Below are positions 26,058-33,876 of a DNA stretch of 45,695 nt, one piece after another. The notes under the pieces were generated by a model. That model saw nothing but the letters and a program-made list of their open reading frames with translations. It had not been told where the DNA came from and made no database searches. A program made the translations under genes and the position numbers. Positions within the stretch are counted from its first letter, which is position 1. Every line of letters begins with the position of its first letter. Source of the stretch: Tsuneonella troitsensis (GTDB taxonomy: Bacteria; Pseudomonadota; Alphaproteobacteria; Sphingomonadales; Sphingomonadaceae); the NCBI RefSeq assembly GCF_001441535.1, contig NZ_LMAU01000008.1, forward strand, positions 1-45,695, in the 5' to 3' direction.

Positions 26058-27377
26058 CTAGTAGGGAAGGAAAAGGCCGGCCAGCGCGGCGCTCATGAGG
26101 TTGGACAGCGATCCGGCGGCGAGCGCCTTCAGCCCCAGCTTGGCGATCACCGGGCGCTGGTTCGGGGCAAGGCCACCGGTCACGGCCATCTGGATCGCGA
26201 TCGACGAGAAATTGGCGAAACCGCACAGCGCGAACGTCACGATCGCGCGGCTGCGTTCGGACAGGACCGAGGCTTCCATCTGGCCCAGATCGATGAACGC
26301 CACGAATTCGTTGAGGACCACCTTGGTGCCGAACAGGCCGCCGGCGACAGGCGCCTGGTCCCACGGCACGCCGATGAGGAACATGACAGGTGCGAACAAG
26401 GCCCCGAGCGCTGCCTGGAAACTCCAGCCGGTGAAACCGAGCATGTTGCCGATTCCGCCGAGAATGCCGTTGGCGAGCGCCACCAGCGCGACGAACGCCA
26501 GCACCATCGCACCCACGGCGACCGCGAGTTTGACCCCGGTCTGCGCGCCCTGGGCGGCCGCCTCGATCACGTTGGCGGGCTTCTGCCCTTCCTCGAAAGT
26601 CTCGGCCAATTCGACCTCGTGCGCCTTGCCGCCCTCGACCAGGGCCGCAGGCCCTTCGGCGCTGATGCGCGCTTCGGGGAGCAAGATCTTGCCTTCGGCG
26701 GCGATCGCGGCGCCGTCGCCTTCGTCGTCCGGCATGATGATCTTGGCCATCAGGATGCCGCCGGGCGCCGACATGAAGGCGGCGGCAAGAAGGTAGGGCA
26801 GGTATTCCTCGCCCAGCAGGCCCGCATAGGCAGCGAGAATCGTTCCGGCGACACCGGCCATGCCGACGGTCATCAGGGTGAACAGCCGGCTGGGGCTGAG
26901 CGCCGCCAGGTAGGGCCGCACCACGAGCGGGCTTTCGGACTGGCCGACGAAGATGTTCGCCGCCGATCCCAGCGCTTCCACCCGGCTGACTCCGGTGACC
27001 CAGCCGATCGCCCCACCCAGCCAGCGCACCAGCTTCTGCATGATGCCCAGGTGATAGAGGATGGATACGAGGGCGGCGAAGAACACGATCACCGGCAGCG
27101 CGCCGAGAGCAAACGTGTTGGCAAGCGGATTGTCCTGCCCGAACAGGAATGCGGTCCCTTCGTTGGCGTAGCTCAGCAGCGCGGCCACGCCATCGGACAT
27201 GCGCTGGATGCCGGCGACGCCCCACGGCGTCCGCAGCACGAGGAACGCCAGCAGGGCCTGCAGAGCAAAAGATGAGCCGACGATCCGGAGGCTGATCCGA
27301 CGCTTTCCGTTGGACAGGACGAAAGCGATGGCAAGGATCGCGACGATCCCCAATAGGCTGGCGACGATTGGCGGCAT
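26058..27377 (-). CDS. Concentrative nucleoside transporter (CNT family)
   Basis: 439 residues from ATG 27377 (GGGGGA in front; the frame reaches 27428). The N-terminal helices carry LSNGKRRISLRIV, then the core motifs ALGALPVIVFFAALVSILYHLGIMQ, ANIFVGQSESPLVVRPYL (the G-Q-S-E-x-P substrate loop), GLFGTKVVLNEFVAFIDL and FALCGFANFSSIAIQMA, all diagnostic of CNT/NupC. It imports nucleosides with H+ or Na+ across the inner membrane. A cytosolic loop of about 80 residues (DDEGDGAAIAAEGKILLPEARIS...) is inserted before the second half. It is co-transcribed with the downstream oxygenase. Confidence 0.94.
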   Translation of the reverse strand: MPPIVASLLGIVAILAIAFVLSNGKRRISLRIVGSSFALQALLAFLVLRTPWGVAGIQRMSDGVAALLSYANEGTAFLFGQDNPLANTFALGALPVIVFFAALVSILYHLGIMQKLVRWLGGAIGWVTGVSRVEALGSAANIFVGQSESPLVVRPYLAALSPSRLFTLMTVGMAGVAGTILAAYAGLLGEEYLPYLLAAAFMSAPGGILMAKIIMPDDEGDGAAIAAEGKILLPEARISAEGPAALVEGGKAHEVELAETFEEGQKPANVIEAAAQGAQTGVKLAVAVGAMVLAFVALVALANGILGGIGNMLGFTGWSFQAALGALFAPVMFLIGVPWDQAPVAGGLFGTKVVLNEFVAFIDLGQMEASVLSERSRAIVTFALCGFANFSSIAIQMAVTGGLAPNQRPVIAKLGLKALAAGSLSNLMSAALAGLFLPY

Positions 27378-27526
27378 GGGTCCCCCGCATAGTGATCTCC
27401 GGTTGCGATTGAAACCGGATTTCCGCACTCCCTGCGCGGCAGGCCCTTTTGGGTCTCCACAGGCAATCGCGCAAGCACGAGAGGCGCGCGCTTTCCTTTT
27501 ATGAACCGCGCTGGCAAATGCCCGCC
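27378..27526. other. Divergent intergenic region (CNT transporter / YhhQ)
   Basis: 149 bases with a TCCGGTT...AACCGGA repeat (27398-27404 and 27413-27419, 8-base loop) and a second weak stem around GGCCCTTTTGGGTC. I looked for a preQ1 riboswitch, expected in front of some queuosine-precursor transporters, and did not find its core. Confidence 0.5.
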
Positions 27527-28219
27527 ATGAGTGAACCCGCCCCCGCTGCGACCCCGGCAGCCGCCACTTACACCATCCCCCGCGCGCTTTTCGTGTATCT
27601 GCTGCTATACGGCGGCATGACGGTGGTTGCGGGCGTCATGGCCTACAAGCAGGTCGCCTTGTGGCCGACGTCGCTCGCGGTCGAGTCCGGCATCTTCGCC
27701 TTCCTGATCCTGGTGGTCATCTCCAGCACCGTGGCCCAGCTTTATGGTGACGCGATAGCGCGCAAGATCGTGTGGTGGGGATTCCTCCCGTTGCTGGTGT
27801 CGTCGCTGCTGATGCAGCTCGTCCTCAACCTGCCCGCCTCGGTGGAAATGGTCGAGTTCCGCGCCGACGATCTTGCCGCTTTCGAACGGGTGCATTCACA
27901 GCTCTGGCGGGTGTGGATGGCCGGACCCGCCGCCTACATCGTCTCGCTGCTGCTCAACGTGTGGATATTTTCCAAGCTGCGGGGCAGCGGAGAAGGCACC
28001 ACGCTTGGCATCATGGCGCGCGGCGCGATCGCCTCGGCCTTGAGCCAGGCGATCGACTCGGTGATCTTCATCACCCTGGCGTTTTACGGCGAATTCGCCA
28101 TCGAGAGCCTGCTGATCGGGCAGGTCCTGGCCAAGGTAGCGCTGTCGATCGTCCTCGTGCCGCCGCTCATTGCGCTAGGCGTGGGCCTCGCGCGCAAGCT
28201 CGATTCCAAGCCGCTCTAG
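27527..28219 (+). CDS. Queuosine precursor transporter, YhhQ/VUT family
   Basis: 230 residues from ATG 27527 (27518 is also possible; neither has a strong ribosome site). Six or so membrane helices: LFVYLLLYGGMTVVAGVMA, SLAVESGIFAFLILVVISSTVAQLYG, WWGFLPLLVSSLLMQLV, then a cytosolic segment and MAGPAAYIVSLLLNVWIF, RGAIASALSQAIDSVIFITLAFYG, LLIGQVLAKVALSIVLVPPLIAL. The ASALSQAIDSVIF motif is a YhhQ hallmark. The family imports preQ0/preQ1 for tRNA queuosine. Its stop shares CTAG with the convergent RibB-like gene (28216-28219). Confidence 0.88.
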   Translation: MSEPAPAATPAAATYTIPRALFVYLLLYGGMTVVAGVMAYKQVALWPTSLAVESGIFAFLILVVISSTVAQLYGDAIARKIVWWGFLPLLVSSLLMQLVLNLPASVEMVEFRADDLAAFERVHSQLWRVWMAGPAAYIVSLLLNVWIFSKLRGSGEGTTLGIMARGAIASALSQAIDSVIFITLAFYGEFAIESLLIGQVLAKVALSIVLVPPLIALGVGLARKLDSKPL

Positions 28220-28806
28220 CCGAGCAGGTCGCCGATATCGGCGACGGGAATCGAATGGCGCGCCAGGAAGCCGGCCATGTCGTCGATCCGGGCCATCTCC
28301 CCGTCGTCGCGCATGATCGAGCAGATGACCGCCGCGTCGCCCGCGCCCGCGCGGCGGCACAGCTCGATCGCCGCCTCGGCGGCTGCGGGGCGTTCGGCAA
28401 CGCCACCTTCGGCCGTGATCAGCGGAAACACGTGACCCGGCGAAACGATGTCGCTCGCGGTCGCGCCGTCCGCCACCGCGACCGCGATCGTGTGCGCCCT
28501 GTCCGCAGCCGAGATGCCGGTCGACACGCCGCTCGCCGCCTCGATAGATCGACCGTGCGGCCGGCCCGACTGGTTCTCACGCCCCGGATTGATCAGTTCG
28601 ATGCCGAGTCGCACCGCGCGCGCCGGAGTCAGCGCGAGGCACACGAGGCCGCGCCCGTGCGTGGCGAGGAAGTTCACCGCGTCTGCGCTGACATGGCGCG
28701 CCGCCACGCAGAAATCGATGTCCCCGCCGCGCAGCCGGTCCCCGGTGATAACGATGATGCGTCCCTCGGCCAGGGCATCGAGAGCCGATTGCAGCGCCCC
28801 GCTCAT
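28216..28806 (-). CDS. RibB-like protein (DHBP synthase fold) lacking catalytic residues
   Basis: 196 residues from ATG 28806, overlapping the reductase stop (ATGA). The fold is that of 3,4-dihydroxy-2-butanone 4-phosphate synthase: GRGLVCLALTP, GVSTGISAADRAHTIAVAVADGA, SPGHVFPLITAEGGV and DDGEMARIDDM line up well with RibB. The active site is gone: the canonical RENEGD becomes RLRGGD (both Glu lost), GHTEA becomes AAAEA (metal-ligand His lost), and the CEL Glu is Ser (CSI). I infer a pseudoenzyme or altered enzyme, not riboflavin synthesis. Being last in a flavin-monooxygenase operon, it may bind a sugar phosphate or flavin precursor. Confidence 0.85.
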   Translation of the reverse strand: MSGALQSALDALAEGRIIVITGDRLRGGDIDFCVAARHVSADAVNFLATHGRGLVCLALTPARAVRLGIELINPGRENQSGRPHGRSIEAASGVSTGISAADRAHTIAVAVADGATASDIVSPGHVFPLITAEGGVAERPAAAEAAIELCRRAGAGDAAVICSIMRDDGEMARIDDMAGFLARHSIPVADIGDLLG

Positions 28807-29378
28807 TGATTGCACTCCCCCTGCGACAAGGCGCAGGCGCCGCGATAGGTCTGCTGGCCGACGAGCTCGATCTGCATCCGGGCACGGTCTTCCAGGCATT
28901 CGCCGTCGGGCGAGAACAACCCGTGATACACCCGCACGGTGGCGCCCATCGGGGTCGGCCAGCCGCGCAGCGCGTGAACGACGGAGCGCAGCGTCTGCAG
29001 CGTGCTCATCGTCGCCTGGTCGCCATAGGCGGTGGCGATCAGCCCGACCGCACGGCCGTCGAGATAGGGGCGCTCGTCCTTGGCCAGGTCCTCGAGGTAA
29101 TCGAGTGCGTTCTTGACGAGGCCCGAGATGCTGCCGTGATATCCGGGCGCGGAGATGATGAGGCCGTCGGCCTGCCGCACCGCCTCGACGAATTCGGCGC
29201 CGTCCTGAATGCCGTAACCCTCGCCGCGATAGTGCGGCAGGCCGCGCAGGTAATCGCCGCCGAAGATCGTCACTTCGGCGCCGGCGGCTTCGGCCGCGGC
29301 GGCGGCGAGGCGCATGGCCTGTTCGGTCGAACTGCCGGTGTTCACGGTGCCGCCGATGCCGACGATACGGGTGGTCAT
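28803..29378 (-). CDS. NAD(P)H-dependent FMN reductase (SmoA-like)
   Basis: 191 residues from ATG 29378; the same frame continues to 30626 but that is a shadow of glpD. A flavodoxin-like fold with the phosphate-binding loop GIGGTVNTGSSTEQAMR, the flavin contact SAPGYHGSISGLVKNALDYLEDL (typical of SsuE/ChrR-type reductases), and AVGLIATAYGDQATMSTLQTLRSVVHAL. It gives FMNH2 to a partner monooxygenase in the cytosol. Its likely partner is the LLM oxygenase encoded two genes upstream. ATGA overlaps join it to glpD before and to the RibB-like gene after. In the Agrobacterium smo system the equivalent is SmoA. Confidence 0.9.
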   Translation of the reverse strand: MTTRIVGIGGTVNTGSSTEQAMRLAAAAAEAAGAEVTIFGGDYLRGLPHYRGEGYGIQDGAEFVEAVRQADGLIISAPGYHGSISGLVKNALDYLEDLAKDERPYLDGRAVGLIATAYGDQATMSTLQTLRSVVHALRGWPTPMGATVRVYHGLFSPDGECLEDRARMQIELVGQQTYRGACALSQGECNQ

Positions 29379-30886
29379 TGGGGGCACTCCTGCTTGATGA
29401 ATTCGTCGAGGCTGGCGGCTTCTTCGGGGCCGAAGCGAAGGCCGAGCTTGGTGCGGCGCCATAGCACGTCCTCGGCCGTGCGCGCCCATTCCCGTGTGAT
29501 CAGGTGGCGCACCTCCTGCTCCGTCAGTCCGTGGCCGAAATCGCGTCCACAGTCGGCAAGGCACGAAGCGCCATCGAAAATGGGCAGCGCGGTCGTCCCG
29601 TAGGCGCGCACGATGCGGTGCGACGCGCCGGACAGGAAGGGGAATCGGTGCACGAACTCGGCCTCGAGCGCGGCCACGCCGTCGACGGCGAAATCGCCGC
29701 CGGGCAGCGGCTTCTCGCCGGTCCAGTCGTCGCCCCGCAGCACCGGCAGTCTTGCGCCGAGCGTTTCGACCGCCTCTGCCGCCAGATGGCGATAGGTCGT
29801 GATCTTGCCGCCATAGATCGACAGCAGCGGCGCGCCTTCGTCGGCATCGGACAGGTCGAGGTCGTAGCCCCGCGTCGCCGCCTCGGGCCGGCCCGATCCG
29901 TCGTCGATCAGCGGACGCACGCCGGAGTACGTCCACACGACATCGTCCGGTGTCACAGGCTGGCGGAAGAACCGGCTGGCGCCCTCGCAAAGATACGCGA
30001 TTTCCTCGGCGCTGGCTTCGATCGGGCCGCTGTCGTGATCGACGTCGGTGGTGCCGATCAGGGTGAAATCCTGCTCGTAAGGAATCCCGAAGAAGATCCG
30101 TCCGTCGGGGAGCTGGAAGAAATACGAGAACGGATGATCGAACAGCTTGCGCACCACGATGTGCGAGCCGCGCACCAAACGCATCGCCTTGTCCGGCTGG
30201 AGCCCGCTTCCGGTCAGCAGGTCGATGACGCCCGGCCCCGCCGCATTGACCACGGCCCGCACGCGGAAGGTCTCGCCGCCGGCCTCGATCCGCCATCGCT
30301 CGCCATCGCGGCGCATCGCGGTCACCCGGCTCCGGGTTCGCACCTCCGCGCCGCGATCGGCCGCGTCGCGCGCGTTGAGCACGACGAGGCGCGCATCGTC
30401 GACCCAGCAATCGGAATAGACGAAGGCCGTGGTGAATTCCGGCTTGAGCGATGCGCCCGCCGGATGGCTGGCGAGCGATACCGTCTCGGTCGCCGGCAGG
30501 CGTTTGCGACCTCCGATATGGTCGTAGAGGAACAGCCCTGTCCGCACCAGCCAGCGAGGCCGCAGGCCGGGCACGTGCGGCAACACGAAGCGCATCGGCC
30601 AGGCGATGTGCGGCGCGATGCCCCACAGCCGCTCGCGCTCCGATAGGCTCTCGCGCACCAGTCCGAACTCGTAATGCTCGAGGTAGCGCAGGCCGCCGTG
30701 AATGAGCTTGGTCGACGCCGACGACGTTCCACAGGCCAGATCGTCCGCTTCGAGCAACAGCACCTTGGCGCCCCTGCCCGCGGCGTCGCGGGCGATCCCG
30801 CAGCCGTTCACCCCGCCGCCGATCACGGCAAGGTCGTAGAGGGTGTCCGCTTCGCTCACCGGATCAGTCGAACTTGAGCGGACCAT
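29375..30886 (-). CDS. glpD: FAD-dependent glycerol-3-phosphate dehydrogenase
   Basis: 503 residues as drawn from ATG 30886; a GTG at 30859 (four bases past the monooxygenase stop) would remove nine atypical residues, and neither has a clear ribosome site. Motifs include the Rossmann DLAVIGGGVNGCGIARDAAGRG, LLEADDLACGTSSASTKLIHGGLRYLEHYEFGLVRESL (the GlpD FAD/substrate region), IVVRKLFDHPFSYFFQLPDGRIFFGIPYEQDFTLIGTTDVD, and the C-terminal domain. It oxidises sn-glycerol-3-phosphate to DHAP at the inner membrane, feeding quinone. No glpF, glpK or glpR is nearby; its place in the sulfoquinovose cluster fits removal of glycerol freed from sulfoquinovosyl glycerol. Confidence 0.93.
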   Translation of the reverse strand: MVRSSSTDPVSEADTLYDLAVIGGGVNGCGIARDAAGRGAKVLLLEADDLACGTSSASTKLIHGGLRYLEHYEFGLVRESLSERERLWGIAPHIAWPMRFVLPHVPGLRPRWLVRTGLFLYDHIGGRKRLPATETVSLASHPAGASLKPEFTTAFVYSDCWVDDARLVVLNARDAADRGAEVRTRSRVTAMRRDGERWRIEAGGETFRVRAVVNAAGPGVIDLLTGSGLQPDKAMRLVRGSHIVVRKLFDHPFSYFFQLPDGRIFFGIPYEQDFTLIGTTDVDHDSGPIEASAEEIAYLCEGASRFFRQPVTPDDVVWTYSGVRPLIDDGSGRPEAATRGYDLDLSDADEGAPLLSIYGGKITTYRHLAAEAVETLGARLPVLRGDDWTGEKPLPGGDFAVDGVAALEAEFVHRFPFLSGASHRIVRAYGTTALPIFDGASCLADCGRDFGHGLTEQEVRHLITREWARTAEDVLWRRTKLGLRFGPEEAASLDEFIKQECPQ

Positions 30887-31958
30887 GCTCGATATGCGGC
30901 AGCACGTAGCGTGCGAACATGTCGCACTCGTTCACGTGAGGATAGCCCGAGAGGATGAACGCCTCGATCCCTTCCGCCTGGTAGGCGCGCAGCTTCGCGA
31001 GCACCTGGTCGGGCGTGCCGACGATCGCGGCGCCGCAGCCAGAGCGGGCCCGGCCGATACCGGTCCACAGGTTTTCCTCGACGAAGCCGTCCCCGTCCGC
31101 CGCGCCGCGCAGTTCGGCCTGCCGCTGCACGCCGTAGTTCTTCGCGTCGAGCGAGGCTTCGCGGATCGCGCGGCCCTTCTCGTCGTCGAGCTTGGACAGA
31201 AGCCGGTCGGCATAGGCCCGCGCCTCGTCTTCGGTCTCGCGCACGATGACGTGCACGCGGTATCCGAACTTGAGCGTGCGGCCATACTTCGCGGCGCGCT
31301 GCGTCAGGTCGGCGATGTTCTCGCGCACCTTGTCCATCGTATCGGGCCACATGAGGTACACGTCGCACGCTTCGGCCGCGCACTCGCGCGCCTCGTGGGA
31401 CAGGCCGCCGAAGTAGAACGGCGGGCACTTGCCGCTGATCGTCGTCACGCGCGGCGGGTCGAGCGTGAGCTGATAGTGCTCGCCTTGGTGGTCGATGCTC
31501 TCGCCGTTCAAAAGCGCACGGACGATCTTCATCACCTCGGTGGCGCGGCCATAGCGCGGACCGCCCGGCATCGACTGGCCCGGCATGTCGGACGAGATGA
31601 TGTTCACGTTGAGGCGCCCGGCTGTGCCGGCGGCATTGGGGCCGAGAATCCGGTCGAGCGTCGCGATCCTGCGCGCAAGCTGCGGCGGCCAGTCCTCGCC
31701 GATGCGGGTCGCCCACAGCAGCTTCATGCGCTGGAGCATCGGCGCCATCGCTGCGGCGAACACGGTCGTATCGAGGCCGAGCTGATAGCCCGACGGCAGC
31801 AGGATATTGTCGAACCCGCCCTCTTCGGCGCGCAGCACGATGTTGCGGCAGTGCTCCCAGCTCGACTGGAGCTGCGGATCGGGGACACCGAGGAACTCGT
31901 AGTCGTCATCGCACAGCGCGGAAAACCACGCGATCTCGCATTGTTGGGCCTGGGTCAT
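30864..31958 (-). CDS. LLM-class flavin-dependent monooxygenase (SsuD/SmoC-like)
   Basis: 364 residues from ATG 31958, overlapping the AKR stop (ATGA). A bacterial-luciferase TIM barrel close to alkanesulfonate monooxygenase: EIAWFSALCDD, RAEEGGFDNILLPSGYQLGLDTTVFAAAMAP, LNVNIISSDMPGQSMPGG (phosphate region), YFGGLSHEARECAAEACDVYLMWPDTMDKVRENI, and FVEENLWTGIGRARSGCGAAIVGTPDQVLAKLRAYQAEGIEAFILSGYPH. This class uses FMNH2 and O2 to break a C-S bond, releasing sulfite and an aldehyde. With the sulfoquinovosidase and FMN reductase in the same operon, sulfoquinovose is the likely substrate, as for SmoC; simple alkanesulfonates are the alternative. Confidence 0.88.
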   Translation of the reverse strand: MTQAQQCEIAWFSALCDDDYEFLGVPDPQLQSSWEHCRNIVLRAEEGGFDNILLPSGYQLGLDTTVFAAAMAPMLQRMKLLWATRIGEDWPPQLARRIATLDRILGPNAAGTAGRLNVNIISSDMPGQSMPGGPRYGRATEVMKIVRALLNGESIDHQGEHYQLTLDPPRVTTISGKCPPFYFGGLSHEARECAAEACDVYLMWPDTMDKVRENIADLTQRAAKYGRTLKFGYRVHVIVRETEDEARAYADRLLSKLDDEKGRAIREASLDAKNYGVQRQAELRGAADGDGFVEENLWTGIGRARSGCGAAIVGTPDQVLAKLRAYQAEGIEAFILSGYPHVNECDMFARYVLPHIEHGPLKFD

Positions 31959-32869
31959 GGCAACCTCTCTCCTCGCGCGGCGACGAGCACCGCGTACCAA
32001 TCCTGCCGCGTCCAGCGCATGGCGAGCGCCCGCGCCGCCTCGGCAATGCGGTCCGCGCTCTGCGATCCGACGATGGGAACGATCCCGGCGGGGTGCGCAA
32101 TCAACCAGCCGTAGGCCGCGACGCTGCGGCCGACGCCCTGCTCCTGCGCCACACGGTCGAGCTCGGCCGCGACCGCCTTGTCGCGCGGGGTTTGGGGCGA
32201 CAGCAGCCGACCTCCGCCAAGCGGAGACCATGCCAGCGGAGTCATGCCCATCCGCATCGCCTGGTCGAGTTCGCCGTTCTCGAACGGCTCGATCCGCAGC
32301 GGGCTGATCTCGGGCTGGGTCGTCGCGATCGGCTGGCCGAGGAAATGGCTCAGCGCTTCGGTCTGCGCTTGCGTGAAGTTGGACACGCCCAGCGCGCGAA
32401 CCTTGCCGGTCGACACCGCGTTTTCGAGCGCGCGGGCCACTTCCTGGGGATGGGCGAGAATGTCGGGACGATGGACCTGCCACAGGTCGATCGTGTCCAC
32501 CCGGAGGCGTCGCAACGAATCGTCGATCGCCTGCGCGATGTATTCGGGCGACTGGTCATATGGCAGCGGCGGACGGATGCCGCCCTTGGTCGCCAGGACC
32601 ATGCGGCCGCGCAGTCCCGGTTCGGCCGCCAGGACCTCTCCCAGCAATGCCTCGGCATCGCCGAAGCCGGCTTGCCCGTCGAAGCCGTAGATGTCGGCGG
32701 TGTCGAGCAGGGTGATCCCGGCATCGAGCGCCGCATGGACGAGGCGCGCCGCTTCGCCCGCGCTGCGCCCGCCCTCGGCAAGCCGCCACATCCCCCAGGC
32801 GATCGGCGATATCCCGATCCCGCTCGACCCGAGCGAACGGGTGACAGGAGGGGCGGTCAAAAGGCTCAT
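31955..32869 (-). CDS. Aldo/keto reductase (SmoB-like candidate)
   Basis: 304 residues, ATG 32869 overlapping the LacI stop (ATGA). The tetrad is present: Asp and Tyr in LLDTADIYGF, Lys in VLATKGGIRPP, His in LWQVHRPDIL. GVSNFTQAQ, the substrate loop and PIVGSQSADRIAEAARAL (NADP binding) follow the AKR pattern, nearest to the YdhF-type. In the sulfo-SMO pathway SmoB reduces 6-oxo-glucose to glucose; position directly before the monooxygenase gene supports that role. By sequence alone it could reduce other aldehydes or ketones. Length is standard and no signal peptide is present. Confidence 0.9.
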   Translation of the reverse strand: MSLLTAPPVTRSLGSSGIGISPIAWGMWRLAEGGRSAGEAARLVHAALDAGITLLDTADIYGFDGQAGFGDAEALLGEVLAAEPGLRGRMVLATKGGIRPPLPYDQSPEYIAQAIDDSLRRLRVDTIDLWQVHRPDILAHPQEVARALENAVSTGKVRALGVSNFTQAQTEALSHFLGQPIATTQPEISPLRIEPFENGELDQAMRMGMTPLAWSPLGGGRLLSPQTPRDKAVAAELDRVAQEQGVGRSVAAYGWLIAHPAGIVPIVGSQSADRIAEAARALAMRWTRQDWYAVLVAARGERLP

Positions 32870-33876
32870 GCAGGTCTCCGGAAGGGCGGCGCGACCGATG
32901 CGCGCTCGATGAGTTGGTGCGGCAGGCGGCGGTGGCTGATCTCGCCGCCCGCGATGAGGATTTCCGCAGCCGTGTGCGCCAGTTCGGCCATCGGCTGGTG
33001 GATCGTGGTCAGCGGCGGCCAGACGGTCCGCGCCAGAGTGGTATCGTCGAACCCTGCGACCGAGAGCCTGGACGGCACGTCGATCCCCCGCGTGTGCGCT
33101 TCGGCCAGTACGCCGGCGGCCATGTCGTCGTTCGAGGCAAAGATCGCGGTGGGCGGTTCGGGCATGTCGAGCAGCGCTGCGGCCGCACGCACCCCGCTGT
33201 CAAAATCGAACTCGCCGTCGATCACCAGCGCCGGCTCGAAGCCGATGCCCACGCGGTCGAGCGCCTTGCGATAGCCGTAGAGCCGCTCCTCGCTCGCCAT
33301 GTGGCTGGGGTGCCCTTTCACGAAGCCAATCCGGCGGTGGCCCTGGTTCACGAGGTGCGTCGTCATGTCGTCGCCCGCCTGGACGTCGTCCATGAACACC
33401 GAACTGGTCAGCGCGTGGTTGGTCCCCGGCGAAATGCGCACGAACGGAATGTCGAGCGTATCGAGCACCGCCAGCACGGCGGCGCAGTCGGTCACCGGGG
33501 ATGACAAGATGATCCCGTCGACGTGGGTTTCCGAGATCAGCCCGCGCACTTCGGCCCCGACCGCCGGATCGTCGACGTCGACCGGCTGCGCGAGCAAGCG
33601 GATGCCCTTCGCGTGGCAATAGTCCCAGCAGCCCTTCTGGATCTGGAAGGTATAATAAGGGCTGTGGTTGTCGTAGATCAGCGCGACCTGGTTCGATTTC
33701 GCGCCCGACAGGATGCGCGCCGCGACGCTGGGTCGGAAATCGAGGTCGGCCATCGCAGCCTCGACCCGCTGACGCGTCGCCTCGCTGACGTAGGGATGAC
33801 CGTTCAGCACCCGGCTGACAGTTTTGACCGCCACTCCGGCGCGCGCGGCCACATCGCGAATGTTCGATCGGCTCAT
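32866..33876 (-). CDS. LacI-family transcriptional regulator of the sulfoquinovose operon
   Basis: 336 residues from ATG 33876 (frame open to 34017). The N-terminal HTH reads SNIRDVAARAGVAVKTVSRVLNGHPYVSEATRQRVEAAMADLDFRPS, with the hinge helix ARILSGAKS, followed by a periplasmic-binding-type domain (QVALIYDNHSPYYTFQIQKGCWDYCHAKGIRLL, SSVFMDDVQAGDDMTTHLVNQGHRRIGFVKGHPSHMASEERLYGYRKAL, IFASNDDMAAGVLAEAHTRGIDVPSRLSVAGFDD). It is the second gene of the operon, joined by ATGA at both ends, so it would control its own synthesis. The likely inducer is sulfoquinovose or a product. A candidate operator lies at 35929-35957. Confidence 0.92.
   Translation of the reverse strand: MSRSNIRDVAARAGVAVKTVSRVLNGHPYVSEATRQRVEAAMADLDFRPSVAARILSGAKSNQVALIYDNHSPYYTFQIQKGCWDYCHAKGIRLLAQPVDVDDPAVGAEVRGLISETHVDGIILSSPVTDCAAVLAVLDTLDIPFVRISPGTNHALTSSVFMDDVQAGDDMTTHLVNQGHRRIGFVKGHPSHMASEERLYGYRKALDRVGIGFEPALVIDGEFDFDSGVRAAAALLDMPEPPTAIFASNDDMAAGVLAEAHTRGIDVPSRLSVAGFDDTTLARTVWPPLTTIHQPMAELAHTAAEILIAGGEISHRRLPHQLIERASVAPPFRRPA

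Noticed and set aside
27378-27526. preQ1 riboswitch in front of the queuosine-precursor transporter
   Set aside because: I found hairpins but not the conserved preQ1 aptamer core or A-rich tail.
28216-28806. Calling this gene ribB for riboflavin synthesis
   Set aside because: The residues needed for catalysis and metal binding are replaced in all three key motifs, so only the fold can be named.
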